From Cryobacterium fucosi (GTDB lineage Bacteria > Actinomycetota > Actinomycetes > Actinomycetales > Microbacteriaceae): a stretch of DNA of 64,000 nucleotides. Below the pieces are notes generated by a model, which was not told the origin of the DNA, ran no database searches, and was given only the letters and a program-made list of their open reading frames with translations. This document shows, piece after piece, positions 9,011 through 18,288 of this stretch. The stretch spans positions 27,150 through 91,149 of the forward strand of contig NZ_SOHH01000053.1 of the NCBI RefSeq assembly GCF_004403515.1, read 5' to 3'. The number at the start of each line of letters is the position of its first letter. Position 1 is the stretch's first letter. The translations under genes were made by a program, and so were the position numbers.

Positions 9011-10449
9011 ATCGTGACCACCCCTCCGATGTCTTCCCCCGAGAGCAGGCCTGGCCGGGTCGAACCGGCGGAACTGCTGCGTGCCGCGTGCCGCAGCACG
9101 CCGGCGTGCGCATCGATCATGGCAGCAACGCCGTCGGATGCGTCCTGCGGTGCGAGTGGCTCATCGCGTTCGCGATGTACCGTGTCCACGATGCACCGGA
9201 TGGCGTCCCCGAGTTCGGACGAGTTCCGCTGGCTGATCGCTCTCCACCGTGCGCGTTCAACGCCGGCGTCGGTCACCCCGCTCGCGTCGCCGGACGCGTT
9301 GGCAATGAGAACCGAACGAGCAGGATCGCGCGCGACAAGCTCACGGGCCCCGCCGACATCGCTCAGGATGAGCGGCAGCCCCGCGGCCAACGCCTCCGTC
9401 GCGGCAACAGGCCACCCCTCGAAGAACGAGTTCAGCACGAAGGCGTCGGCGGCGGCGAGTAGCGACCTGGCGTCCGAGCTGTCGAGCAGGTGTACCCGAT
9501 CGGCGCCGAAACTGCGGCGTCGGATCGCGTCGGATCGCCGAAACTCGACCCAGTCGGATGGTTCGCCCGCGATCACAAGCTGCGCCGGCACACCCGTGGC
9601 CACGCTGGTCAGAAACGATGCCACCGTTCCGGCGATGTTCTTCTGTGCGTCGTACCGCGCAAGGCACACGAAGACGACGTCATCGTGAAAGCGGGCGCCG
9701 ACGGCTCGCTCGAGGAGGTCTCGCGCGACACGACGCTGCTGCGTGTCGGGCGCACGCCGTCCCGGTGCGGCGTTGGGGATCACCGCGATCCGTGCGCGGA
9801 GAACGTCCGGCAGGTGAGCCGCATGGAATGTGCGCACAAGTTCGCTGACGGCGACCGCAGAGGGCGACTGGCTGAGCACCTGCGAGAGCCTGCGCCAACG
9901 GGCACGGGAGTAGTGGATCTCAGTGTTGTGCAACACGGGCACGAGCGGCGCCCCGCTCTCCTGGGCGGCGGCTTCGATGAAGGCCGGCGCGCCGTGGAGC
10001 TGGATGACATCCGGGCGGAGCTCGGCGAACGCGCGCCGAGCCGACGCGCGGTCGGGGACGGAGCGCACGTCGATGCCCAGGTCGCGGATGCGTTGTGCGC
10101 GCGCCCCGTCGCCGAAGCACACAACCGCCGGCGTGACCCCCCGCGCGGGCAGCCAGGTGGCGAGCAACTCCACGACTGAACCGATACCGCCGATGTCCAG
10201 TGCGCTCACCGCCAGGACGCAGGTGAGCTGTCCGTCCCGCGTGATCTGCACCGCCGACGCCGATCCCGGGTCGGCATCGAGTGCGCGCAAGGCCGGTAGC
10301 GGCTTGCGCAGGAGGACTCGTGTGATTCGGTGGACATACCCGTATCGAAGACGGGGCGGCAGCATCCCGGTCGCCCCGGTGACGACGCCGAACACCCGCG
10401 CGCTCACGCGCCCGCCCACTCGAGTGGCCAGCCTGCTCGCGGCGGTCAT
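9007..10449 (-). CDS. GT4-type glycosyltransferase
   Basis: The 480-residue protein is a GT-B glycosyltransferase. Its N-terminal domain begins near residue 75 with CVLAVSALDIGGIGSVVELL, the usual gly-rich acceptor loop. The donor domain has VCLARYDAQKNIAGTVASF and NSFFEGWPVAATEALAAGLP with the E-x7-E pair. The first 70 residues are an additional basic segment that could mediate membrane contact. The stop overlaps the next gene by 4 nt, and the start overlaps the flippase stop by 4 nt. Its sugar specificity is unknown. Confidence 0.85.
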   Translation of the reverse strand: MTAASRLATRVGGRVSARVFGVVTGATGMLPPRLRYGYVHRITRVLLRKPLPALRALDADPGSASAVQITRDGQLTCVLAVSALDIGGIGSVVELLATWLPARGVTPAVVCFGDGARAQRIRDLGIDVRSVPDRASARRAFAELRPDVIQLHGAPAFIEAAAQESGAPLVPVLHNTEIHYSRARWRRLSQVLSQSPSAVAVSELVRTFHAAHLPDVLRARIAVIPNAAPGRRAPDTQQRRVARDLLERAVGARFHDDVVFVCLARYDAQKNIAGTVASFLTSVATGVPAQLVIAGEPSDWVEFRRSDAIRRRSFGADRVHLLDSSDARSLLAAADAFVLNSFFEGWPVAATEALAAGLPLILSDVGGARELVARDPARSVLIANASGDASGVTDAGVERARWRAISQRNSSELGDAIRCIVDTVHRERDEPLAPQDASDGVAAMIDAHAGVLRHAARSSSAGSTRPGLLSGEDIGGVVTI

Positions 10450-12032
10450 GACTGCTCTCGCATCCGCGCGAGAAAGGGAAGACGAGAGCCGATCCCGAAC
10501 CTGCTCACGATCCTGAGCGCTTCACGGATGGCAGGCCGGGCCATGAGCAGTGTGATTCCGACGTGCACCGTGAGCATCATGAGCACGATCAGAACGAGCG
10601 CAAGCCAGGGGGGAAGCGGCGCGGTCCAGAGCCTGCCGCCCCACCCAGCCGCTCCCATGCATCCGATGACGGTGACCAGATATACGAACGGCCCTGCGAT
10701 CACGCGCGGCGTCGTGTGGAGAGCACGTGCGACGAGGAACCAGCGGACGATTGTCGCGGCGGTCGCGACGCAAAGAAATCCGACGGCGACGGCGACGAGT
10801 CCAAAACGCACCGTGAACACGGTGGTGGCGAATGTCAGGACGTCGATGACCAGGGCGTACACGAACCATGCGCCAGGTCTGCCCAGTCCATAAAACAAGC
10901 CATGATCAAGCCATGCACCGACCGATAGCGTACCGGCGAGGGCGAGGACCTGCGCAACCTGATAGCTCTGCTCCCACCCGTTGCCGAAGACGATGGGGAT
11001 CATGAGCGGCGCCGCGACGGCGACGATGGTGAGCGGCAGCGACAGTGCGGCGTAGGTGACTGTGAGCGCCCGCCCATACGCACCGCGCAATCGCGCAGCC
11101 GAGTCACGGATCTTGGCGAAGGCGACGTTCGTGACGGGTACGATCGCGCTCCCCGTCAGGTCCTGCACGATCTGCACGAGGCGCTGCGCGATGCTCATGT
11201 ATCCGAGTGCAGTCAGGCCGAGGGTCGCCGAGATGACGGCAGCCTCACCCCACGCACGGAGCATCGCAACGAATTCAACACCCAGCACTTGTCCGCCGAA
11301 GCGCGCCATCCGCACGAAGTCCACTCGAGAGAACGCCCAGGTCGGATGCCAGGTGACCGTCCACCACGCCAGCGCGGTCGAGAGGACGGCGGCCACGAGC
11401 GACTGTGCAACGAGGGCCCAGACGCCGAGGCCGGAGAATGCCATGATGATCGCGGCGATCTGGGCGACCATGGCGGCCGTGGCGCCCTGTGCCGCGATCG
11501 TCGCAAAGCGCATGTCGCGGCGCAGCAGAGCCGTCGGGACGGAGCCGATCGCGGTGACGACGACCCAGAGCGAAAGCACCTGCAGGACGGGTATTACGCC
11601 GGATGCCGCGAAGATCGCGCCGAGCAGCGGTGAAAGGACGAACAGGCATCCGCAGAGCAGGATCCCCGCCGTCATCGAAAACCAGAACGCGGTGCTCAGC
11701 ATTCGCCGGTCGGTCTTCTCCACCTGAACGATGTACGCCGCGAATCCGAGATCGGCGAGCAGGTAGAAGAACGGCAGGACCGTCGAGGCTGCCGCCACGG
11801 TGCCGAAATCCGCGGGCGTGAGCAGTCGGGTGAGCACCGCGATCGTCACGAAGCTGAGCACTCGGATCGCCCACTTCTGAACCGTCAACCAGACGACTCC
11901 CTCGGCAGCGCTGCGGCCGACGTCGATCGTGGGCAGTGGGTCAATCGACGGCTCGACGCTCCGCACAACGTCGATCTCGGGTACGTCGGTGAAGAGTTCG
12001 GGGCGGGTGTCCCCCTTCCGCTCACCATCCAT
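10446..12032 (-). CDS. Wzx-type polysaccharide flippase
   Basis: The 528-residue protein has many hydrophobic segments and the layout of the MOP superfamily (Wzx/RfbX): an N-terminal amphipathic lead (VWLTVQKWAIRVLSFVTIAVLTR) followed by about 12 to 14 membrane spans. It should flip the lipid-linked repeat unit across the membrane. I chose ATG at 12032 because GGAGGGGG lies just upstream; this leaves an acidic 40-residue cytoplasmic lead and an 11-nt overlap with the preceding glycosyltransferase. No Wzy polymerase is present, so either it lies outside the window or the product is exported as one unit. Confidence 0.88.
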   Translation of the reverse strand: MDGERKGDTRPELFTDVPEIDVVRSVEPSIDPLPTIDVGRSAAEGVVWLTVQKWAIRVLSFVTIAVLTRLLTPADFGTVAAASTVLPFFYLLADLGFAAYIVQVEKTDRRMLSTAFWFSMTAGILLCGCLFVLSPLLGAIFAASGVIPVLQVLSLWVVVTAIGSVPTALLRRDMRFATIAAQGATAAMVAQIAAIIMAFSGLGVWALVAQSLVAAVLSTALAWWTVTWHPTWAFSRVDFVRMARFGGQVLGVEFVAMLRAWGEAAVISATLGLTALGYMSIAQRLVQIVQDLTGSAIVPVTNVAFAKIRDSAARLRGAYGRALTVTYAALSLPLTIVAVAAPLMIPIVFGNGWEQSYQVAQVLALAGTLSVGAWLDHGLFYGLGRPGAWFVYALVIDVLTFATTVFTVRFGLVAVAVGFLCVATAATIVRWFLVARALHTTPRVIAGPFVYLVTVIGCMGAAGWGGRLWTAPLPPWLALVLIVLMMLTVHVGITLLMARPAIREALRIVSRFGIGSRLPFLARMREQS

Positions 12033-13263
12033 CACGCACCCCCTCCGGGGTCGGCGCGAGACGGAGCGCGTGTCGAGCGATGCGGGCGACCTTCGCGGAG
12101 AGCGTTCGACCTTCGAGCGGGAGATCGGCGAGCCAGTCCCGGCTCGTGTACTCGCCCTGCACGGTCCGGTAGAAGTCGACAAGTCTGTCGGCCATCGCGG
12201 TGAGGGCAAACCGCTCCTCGGCGAAAGCCCGGCCGAAAATCCCGAGTTCGGCGCGCCGTTCGGCGTCAGCGAGAAGGGGGGCGATCGTCGCAGCAAGCCG
12301 CGCCGCCGGGTCCGGTACCACGTCAGGGCTCCAGAAACTGGATCGCGCGAGGGTCTCGGCGGAGGACGGTTCGAACAGCAACGACCAGCCGGCCTCGCCT
12401 TGCACGACAAGCGGTTTCGCGAATGCCAGGGACCGTGCGGCCGAGCCCCCCATCCCGAGTACGATGTCGGCCGCAGCGTATGCGGGTCGCGGGTCGGCCA
12501 TCGGCCCGATCAGCCGGACGGCGTCCCTGCCAACCTCGTCATTGACGGCATCCGCTCTGGACTGGGTCGCCGCCACGTTGTCGCCTGTCCCGACGATCGC
12601 GAGGGTCGCCCCAGCCGGGGCGAGCACGCGCATCGCGTCGATGGCTGCGCGGGCGGGGACGGACTTCATGCTTGCGTCGAGTCGGCTCACGATGACCAGG
12701 AGCGGGCCGTCACCGATGTGATTCGCACTGCGAAACTGCACGCGGTCGTGCGCAGCCGGGTGATTCTCGATCAAATCGACAGGCGGACTGATGAGGATGG
12801 TGCGACCCGGACGATCATGCTGTTCATCGCGCTGATAGCCCGTTCCGACGATCATCGGCATGTGCCTGTAGATCTTGGCCGACACGCTCATTTCGTACAC
12901 TGTCTGCACCCACGGCGTTCGTGCGAACCGGGAGGGTCCCCAGTAGGTGGGTCGCGCACCCCCGCCCCATGATCCGTAGACATGCACGAGATCGACCTGG
13001 TGCGCTCGGGCGAAGGCGGCGACCTGGCGCGCGCGGGCGAAGATGGTCGGCGCGGGATCGTACAGACGGATCTCCAGATCACGCGCCGCCGCTATGTCGA
13101 TCAGTGACGGGCCCTCCGGAATGGTGTCACGTGCGCCCAACAGGATCGACTCGACGCCTCGACCGCGCATCTGGGCAGCGAGATCGACCGCGTTGATCTG
13201 TGTTCCGCCCAGCTGAAGGGAGTTCAGATGCACCAGCACCGTGAGCGGCGAATCCTCGGTCAT
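12022..13263 (-). CDS. GT4-type glycosyltransferase
   Basis: The 413-residue GT-B protein begins with LTVLVHLNSLQLGGTQINAVDLA, the acceptor-domain start with its GG loop. A donor domain follows with LLVIVSRLDASMKSVPARAAI and ADIVLGMGGSAARSLAFAKPLV. The E-x7-E motif is altered: Gly-Ser-Ala replaces the usual acidic first residue, a form seen in some GT4 subfamilies. It overlaps the aminotransferase gene upstream by 4 nt. It adds one residue of the repeat unit; donor unknown. Confidence 0.82.
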   Translation of the reverse strand: MTEDSPLTVLVHLNSLQLGGTQINAVDLAAQMRGRGVESILLGARDTIPEGPSLIDIAAARDLEIRLYDPAPTIFARARQVAAFARAHQVDLVHVYGSWGGGARPTYWGPSRFARTPWVQTVYEMSVSAKIYRHMPMIVGTGYQRDEQHDRPGRTILISPPVDLIENHPAAHDRVQFRSANHIGDGPLLVIVSRLDASMKSVPARAAIDAMRVLAPAGATLAIVGTGDNVAATQSRADAVNDEVGRDAVRLIGPMADPRPAYAAADIVLGMGGSAARSLAFAKPLVVQGEAGWSLLFEPSSAETLARSSFWSPDVVPDPAARLAATIAPLLADAERRAELGIFGRAFAEERFALTAMADRLVDFYRTVQGEYTSRDWLADLPLEGRTLSAKVARIARHALRLAPTPEGVRDGW

Positions 13264-14381
13264 CGCTCGGTTCCGCCCGTGGTCATGGCTGCGGCGAGCG
13301 CGGCGCCGACCGCTGCCTGGTGGTCGGCCGTGAGGTGCGGGAACATCGGCAGCGAGAGGATGCGGCCGGCAGCCGCTTCAGCGACAGGGAACTGTCCTCC
13401 CTGGTAGCCGAGGCCTGCGTACGCGGCCGTGAGGTGCAACGGCGTCGGGTAGTGGATGGCTGCGCCGATGCCCGCGACGCCGAGCTCCGCGAACACCCGG
13501 TCGCGGTCGGCGACCTGCACGACGTAGAGATGCCAGACGTCTTCGTTCCCGGGTCGCGTGGTCGGCACGCGCACGCCGAGCACGTCGGCGAGCATCTCGG
13601 CGTACCGGGCGGCGGCGACGCGCCGCGCCGCGTTCCACCCGTCAAGGCGGCGCAATTTCGCCCGGAGCACCGCGGCTTGCACGGCGTCGAGACGCGAGTT
13701 CACGCCCGCCCGGTCGTGCACGTACTTCACGGAACTGCCGTGGGCACCGAGGTTGCGCACGAAATCCGCGACGAGCGGGTCGTCGGTGAGCACTGCGCCG
13801 GCGTCACCGGCTGCTCCGAGGTTCTTGCCAGGGTAGAAGCTCGTCGCGGCCACGCGGCCGAGCGAGCCGGCTCGGCCGACGGTCGATGACGCTCCCTGCG
13901 ACTGCGCGGCGTCTTCCACGATCGCCAGCCCGTGCCGCTCGGCTATCGTGCCGAGCGTATCCATCGGCGCGGTCTGACCGTAGAGATGAACGGGAACGAT
14001 CGCCCGGGTGCGCGCGGTGATCGCCGCCTCGACGGCGGCCGGGTCGATGAGCAGGAACTCTTCGTCCACGTCGACGAAGACCGGTACCGCGCCGATGCGC
14101 GTCGCGGCCTCGGCCGTCGCGATGAACGTGTTGACGGGGATGATGATCTCGTCGCCGGGGCGGATGCCGACTGCTCGTAGCGCAAGCTCGACGGCGTCGG
14201 TGCCGTTCGCCACGCCGACGCAGTGCTCGACGCCGATGTATGCGGCGTACTCCCGCTCGAATGCTGCAACCTCGGGTCCTCCGATGAACGCGGCGGACGT
14301 GAACTGCGCTTGCCAGGTGGGGAGCACCTCATCGGCGATCTCCGCCTGTTGGGCGGCAAGATCGAGGAACGGGACCTTCAT
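13260..14381 (-). CDS. DegT/DnrJ/EryC1/StrS sugar aminotransferase
   Basis: The 373-residue PLP enzyme transfers an amino group to a keto-sugar nucleotide. The internal aldimine lysine is Lys186 in [16 protein letters not shown]. The start [15 protein letters not shown] and the motif [10 protein letters not shown] are typical of the FdtB/QdtB/WlbC branch that aminates C3. The gene overlaps the NeuD-like acetyltransferase by 4 nt. With the Gfo/Idh/MocA oxidoreductase of this operon it could make a 3-amino sugar, as WlbA and WlbC do. The position of amination is inferred. Confidence 0.87.
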   Translation of the reverse strand: MKVPFLDLAAQQAEIADEVLPTWQAQFTSAAFIGGPEVAAFEREYAAYIGVEHCVGVANGTDAVELALRAVGIRPGDEIIIPVNTFIATAEAATRIGAVPVFVDVDEEFLLIDPAAVEAAITARTRAIVPVHLYGQTAPMDTLGTIAERHGLAIVEDAAQSQGASSTVGRAGSLGRVAATSFYPGKNLGAAGDAGAVLTDDPLVADFVRNLGAHGSSVKYVHDRAGVNSRLDAVQAAVLRAKLRRLDGWNAARRVAAARYAEMLADVLGVRVPTTRPGNEDVWHLYVVQVADRDRVFAELGVAGIGAAIHYPTPLHLTAAYAGLGYQGGQFPVAEAAAGRILSLPMFPHLTADHQAAVGAALAAAMTTGGTER

Positions 14382-15019
14382 GCCGGCACCGCTTCAAGGG
14401 GACGAGCCGGAACGCCGACCCAGGTTTCTTCGGGCGGTAAATCCTGCGTGAGCACTGCTCCCATCCCCAGCATCGCGCGCCTCCCGACTCGGATTCCCTC
14501 TCGCACGCTGGCGTTCATGCCCAGGTACGCGCCCTCCCCGATCCACGCATGACCTCCGAGCGCTACACCTGCGCACAGCGTGGCGAATGACTCGACGAGG
14601 TCGTCATGCGTGAGCGTGACGTTCGGCATCACGACCACGTGCCGGCCGAGTTCCACGTTCGTGGTCAGCACGACGCCTGCGAGCAGGATGCTGCCCGCCC
14701 CCACGGCGCAATCCACCGGCACCACCACACTGGGGTCGATCACGCTGATGTAGGCATCCTTGGTGCGGCCGTTCTCTGCGAGTCGGGCCGCGATCGCAGC
14801 CCGCACGACCCCGCGTCCCGCGCAGATCAACAGACTCGCCCGCGGGTACTCGGTCACCTGGCCTATTCCGCCTAGGATCGGCAGCCCGTCGAGGTTCTTG
14901 CCCCACATGGTCGCGTCGTCGTCGAGGAAGCCGATCGCGGTGTGCTCGCCCGAGCGCCGCAGCACCGACAGCGCCTCCCTGGCCAGGCCGCTCGCCGCAA
15001 CCAGCAGTACGTCAACCAT
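14378..15019 (-). CDS. NeuD/PglD-family sugar acyltransferase
   Basis: The 213-residue protein has an N-terminal Rossmann-like domain ([19 protein letters not shown], residues 2-90) and a C-terminal left-handed beta-helix of hexapeptide repeats ([20 protein letters not shown] and [16 protein letters not shown]). The histidine in LTHDDL matches the catalytic base of PglD. It probably acetylates an amino sugar made by one of the two flanking aminotransferases. Its start overlaps the upstream aminotransferase by 8 nt and its stop overlaps the downstream one by 4 nt. O-acetylation of a sialic-acid-like sugar is the alternative. Confidence 0.85.
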   Translation of the reverse strand: MVDVLLVAASGLAREALSVLRRSGEHTAIGFLDDDATMWGKNLDGLPILGGIGQVTEYPRASLLICAGRGVVRAAIAARLAENGRTKDAYISVIDPSVVVPVDCAVGAGSILLAGVVLTTNVELGRHVVVMPNVTLTHDDLVESFATLCAGVALGGHAWIGEGAYLGMNASVREGIRVGRRAMLGMGAVLTQDLPPEETWVGVPARPLEAVPA

Positions 15020-16163
15020 GTCTGACCACCGTGATCGGGGTGAGCAACGCGGCGATCACGATGGCCTGTTGTGCCGCTTCCAGCTGGTGATACAGCGGCA
15101 GGATCAGCGTGGTGCTGGTGAGGTGCTCGGACACCGGCAGCGGGACGCGCAGCGACGGGCTTCCGGCGTACGCCGGCTGCAGGTGCGCGGACATTATGCC
15201 GCGGCGAGCCGAGACTCCGGCTTCGGCCAGTTGCAGCAGCAGCGCCTCCCGGTCGACCGGGTATTCCTCGCCGACCTCGACCCAGTAGGACTGGTAGTTC
15301 GTGGTGCCCCAGCGGGGGTCGCTCACCGGGCGCAGCCCGTCGATCCCGGCCAGTGCCGCGGTGTACCGGTCGGCGATCTCACGCCGTTTGCGCACCATCT
15401 CCGGCAGACGACCCAGTTGCACGATCCCAACGGCCGCCTGCATGTCGGTCATCCGATAGTTGAATCCGATCTCCAGATACTCCTCGGCCGGCGCGAGCAC
15501 GCTCGCCTGCCGGTCACTCGCCGACACGCTCATGGCGTGTTCCCGCAGTCGTCCGGCACGCTCCGCCCACTCCGCATTCGAGGTCGTCAGCATGCCGCCC
15601 TCCCCCGTGGTCAACAGCTTGCGCGGATGGAAGGACCACGCGGCGAGCACGGCGCCCGCCCCAACGGGGCGGGCACCGTAGGTGGATCCGGCACCACACG
15701 CGGCGTCTTCGATCACCACGATGCCCAGCGGATCGCACACGGCTCGAATCGAGTCGAGGTCCACCGGAACGCCGCCTTGATCAACGACGATCACAGCGCG
15801 CGTGCGCTCGGTGACGGCGGCTGCCACGCCGTCTGCCGTGACGCAACCGGTGACGGGGTCGACGTCGATGAAGATCGGTCGCGCGCCGACGTACGTCGGC
15901 GCGTTCGCCGTGGCAATAAAAGAGAATGACGGAACGATCACCTCGTCGCCGACCGCGACTCCCGCAACAATCAGCGCCAGGTGCAGTGCGGTTGTGCAAT
16001 TCGAGGTCGCGACGGCGTGCTCGGCCTGCATCGCCGATGCGAACTCGCGCTCGAACTGGGCCACCTTCGGCCCCTGGGCCACCCACCCTGACATGATCAC
16101 CTCGCTGAGCGCGAGTATCTCCTCCGAGCCCATCCACGGCTTCATCACATTGATGCGGCTCAT
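15012..16163 (-). CDS. DegT/DnrJ/EryC1/StrS sugar aminotransferase
   Basis: This 383-residue PLP enzyme is the second sugar aminotransferase of the operon. The PLP lysine is Lys182 in [15 protein letters not shown], and [13 protein letters not shown] precedes it. The SFHPRK and [12 protein letters not shown] motifs resemble C4-specific enzymes such as PglE and perosamine synthase. The ATG at 16163 makes a 4-nt overlap with the epimerase stop and is preferred over an upstream start inside that gene. Pairing with the adjacent PglD-like acetyltransferase suggests a 4-acetamido sugar. No matching 4,6-dehydratase is in the window. Confidence 0.86.
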   Translation of the reverse strand: MSRINVMKPWMGSEEILALSEVIMSGWVAQGPKVAQFEREFASAMQAEHAVATSNCTTALHLALIVAGVAVGDEVIVPSFSFIATANAPTYVGARPIFIDVDPVTGCVTADGVAAAVTERTRAVIVVDQGGVPVDLDSIRAVCDPLGIVVIEDAACGAGSTYGARPVGAGAVLAAWSFHPRKLLTTGEGGMLTTSNAEWAERAGRLREHAMSVSASDRQASVLAPAEEYLEIGFNYRMTDMQAAVGIVQLGRLPEMVRKRREIADRYTAALAGIDGLRPVSDPRWGTTNYQSYWVEVGEEYPVDREALLLQLAEAGVSARRGIMSAHLQPAYAGSPSLRVPLPVSEHLTSTTLILPLYHQLEAAQQAIVIAALLTPITVVRHG

Positions 16164-17155
16164 GATGCCACGCTCACGCGCCCGGCAGCGATCTCGTCGC
16201 GCTGCGGCTGCCACCAGTCGACGAGCTGCCGCAAGCCCTCGTGCAATCCGACCCGCGCCTCAAAGCCCAGCTCCTCGCGTGCGGCGCCAGTGTCGGCCAG
16301 GCGTCGCACCACTCCGTTCACCTCACGGTCCGGCCCATGCTCAACCGAAAGGTCGGAGCCCATCACTGCCAACAGCGCCTCGGCCAGCCCCAGAAGGGAG
16401 GTCTCGGTTCCGCTGGCCACGTTGTAGACGCCCTCCGTTTGATCGCTTGCGGCAGCCAGAAGGTTCGCCCTGGCAATGTCCGTGGTGAAGATGAAGTCCA
16501 TGGTCTGCAGTCCGTCGCCGAAGATGAGCGGCGGCTTCCCATCGGCTATGCGCTCCATCCAGCGCACCAGCACCTCGGTATAGAGGCCGTGCACATCCAT
16601 GCGCGGCCCGTACACGTTGAAGTAGCGAAGGGCCACGTAGTCAAGCCCGTTCATCGCGCGGAAGCTGCGCAGCATGCCCTCATTGAACGACTTGGCGGCA
16701 CCGTAGAACGTGTCGTTGTTGTGGTGGTGGTGGACCTCGGAGGTGGGGAACGACTCGGCAAGGCCGTAGACGGATGCGCTCGATGCGGCAACCAGCTTGC
16801 CGACCCTGCTCGCCACGGCGGCCTCGATCACGTTGAATGTCCCGTCGGCGAGCACCTCGAGGGCCAGCCGCGGATCCTCGGCGCACTGGGTGATCCTGAT
16901 CGCGGCCTGATGGAAGACGATGTCCATCCCACGTGTCACGGCGCCCACGACATCCCGATCCCGGATGTCGCCCCTGACGAGTTCCACCCGCCCGGTCTCG
17001 AAGGCATCGGCGAGATTCGCCTCGCGCCCCCGCACGAGGTTGTCGAGGACCGTCACCTGCGCGACCCCGGCGCCGAGAAGCTGGTCGACGATCGTCGATC
17101 CGATCGTTCCCGCGCCGCCGGTCACCAGAACCCGTGCCCCACTCAGCATCGTCAT
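16160..17155 (-). CDS. NAD-dependent epimerase/dehydratase (extended SDR)
   Basis: The 331-residue protein is an extended short-chain dehydrogenase acting on a nucleotide sugar. The NAD-binding motif GGAGTIG is at residues 13-19, the catalytic Ser lies in ASSASVYG, and the Tyr-x3-Lys pair is in FYGAAK. FNVYGPRMD and DFIFTTDIA are family landmarks. It is related to UDP-GlcNAc/GlcNAcA 4-epimerases; whether it epimerises or dehydrates is not settled by sequence. Its start shares one base with the preceding stop (TGATG). Confidence 0.85.
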   Translation of the reverse strand: MTMLSGARVLVTGGAGTIGSTIVDQLLGAGVAQVTVLDNLVRGREANLADAFETGRVELVRGDIRDRDVVGAVTRGMDIVFHQAAIRITQCAEDPRLALEVLADGTFNVIEAAVASRVGKLVAASSASVYGLAESFPTSEVHHHHNNDTFYGAAKSFNEGMLRSFRAMNGLDYVALRYFNVYGPRMDVHGLYTEVLVRWMERIADGKPPLIFGDGLQTMDFIFTTDIARANLLAAASDQTEGVYNVASGTETSLLGLAEALLAVMGSDLSVEHGPDREVNGVVRRLADTGAAREELGFEARVGLHEGLRQLVDWWQPQRDEIAAGRVSVAS

Positions 17156-18216
17156 CAGAACTCCCCGACCGGCACGCGATCTACGCTCATCATCACCGCG
17201 GCCCCGTTGGCCGCCAGACTCACGCTCGCCGCTTCCAGGACGGACAGTACACGCAGCCCCGCCTCGCCGTCGGTGCGCGGCGGACGCCCCTCGCGGATGC
17301 TCTCCGCGAACTCGACCGCCATGGCCCCCAGGGCCTCCCGTTCCGGCAATGCGGGCGACCAGGTGTCGCCGAGCCGATACGAGATCGTGGCCGCCTTTCG
17401 CTCGGCACCGTCGAGTGCCTGCAGTTCCAAATCGACGCCGCGGTCATAGACGCTGAGTCGCTGCTGCGGGTTGAGGTCGTCCCAGACCAGGGTTCGCCTG
17501 GTTCCTCCGACGATCATCTGGCGGATCTTCGTCGGACTCAACCAGTTGACGTGCACGTGGGCGATTGCTCCGTTGGGCAGCGGCAGAACGAGATAGCCGA
17601 TGCAGGACTTCCCGGAACCCAGGGGATCCGCACCGTTGGCCGAGACGCTGAGCGGTCGGAGCCCCCCGGGGAGGATGAAGTCGACGATGGACAGGTCGTG
17701 GGGCGCGAGATCCCAGAAAACGTCGACGTCGGGTTGAATGAGGCCGAGATTGATACGCACCGAGTCGATGAACAGGATCTCACCGAGGGCACCCTCCGCG
17801 ATCAGCTCTCGAATCTTCAGGACCGCCGGCGTGTAGCAATAGGTGTGGTCTGTCATCAGGACCAGGCCGCGTTCCGCAGCCGCGCGAACCATGTCGCGTC
17901 CGCGTATCCCGGTGTCCGCGAGAGGCTTCTCGACCATCACATGTTTGCCGGCGTTCAGGGCGGCACGGGTGATGCCGTGATGGCTCCGCGCGGGCGTCGC
18001 AATAGCGACGGCGTCGACGTCTTCGGAAGACAGGAGGTCATTGAGTGAGCTGACCGCGCGGACGCCACCGACCGAGTCGGCCAGCTTCTGGGCGCGAACC
18101 TGGTCGATGTCGCAGATCGCCACCAGGTCCCAGTCCGTGCTGTTCCGGAAGTTCCGTGCGAGGTTGGGACCCCAGTAGCCCGCTCCGATGACGGCGATCC
18201 TCAGCTTGGCGTCCAT
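17155..18216 (-). CDS. Gfo/Idh/MocA family oxidoreductase
   Basis: The 353-residue protein has an N-terminal Rossmann domain (RIAVIGAGYWGPNLARNF) and the family motif EKPLA in the sequence HVMVEKPLADTGIRG, with a C-terminal beta-sheet domain. It probably oxidises a UDP-sugar, for example UDP-GlcNAcA at C3 in the WlbA/WbpB manner, giving the keto group needed by one of the aminotransferases. It is the first gene of the tightly packed operon that runs leftward to 1605, so the operon promoter may lie in the 72 nt before it. I saw no clear -35/-10 pair there. Confidence 0.87.
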   Translation of the reverse strand: MDAKLRIAVIGAGYWGPNLARNFRNSTDWDLVAICDIDQVRAQKLADSVGGVRAVSSLNDLLSSEDVDAVAIATPARSHHGITRAALNAGKHVMVEKPLADTGIRGRDMVRAAAERGLVLMTDHTYCYTPAVLKIRELIAEGALGEILFIDSVRINLGLIQPDVDVFWDLAPHDLSIVDFILPGGLRPLSVSANGADPLGSGKSCIGYLVLPLPNGAIAHVHVNWLSPTKIRQMIVGGTRRTLVWDDLNPQQRLSVYDRGVDLELQALDGAERKAATISYRLGDTWSPALPEREALGAMAVEFAESIREGRPPRTDGEAGLRVLSVLEAASVSLAANGAAVMMSVDRVPVGEF

Positions 18217-18288
18217 CCTTGCCCCCCAATCGGATTGTGTGGTTCCGGTGCTGTCGGTAGGTACGTCGAGCGCTCAGGACGGGATTGT

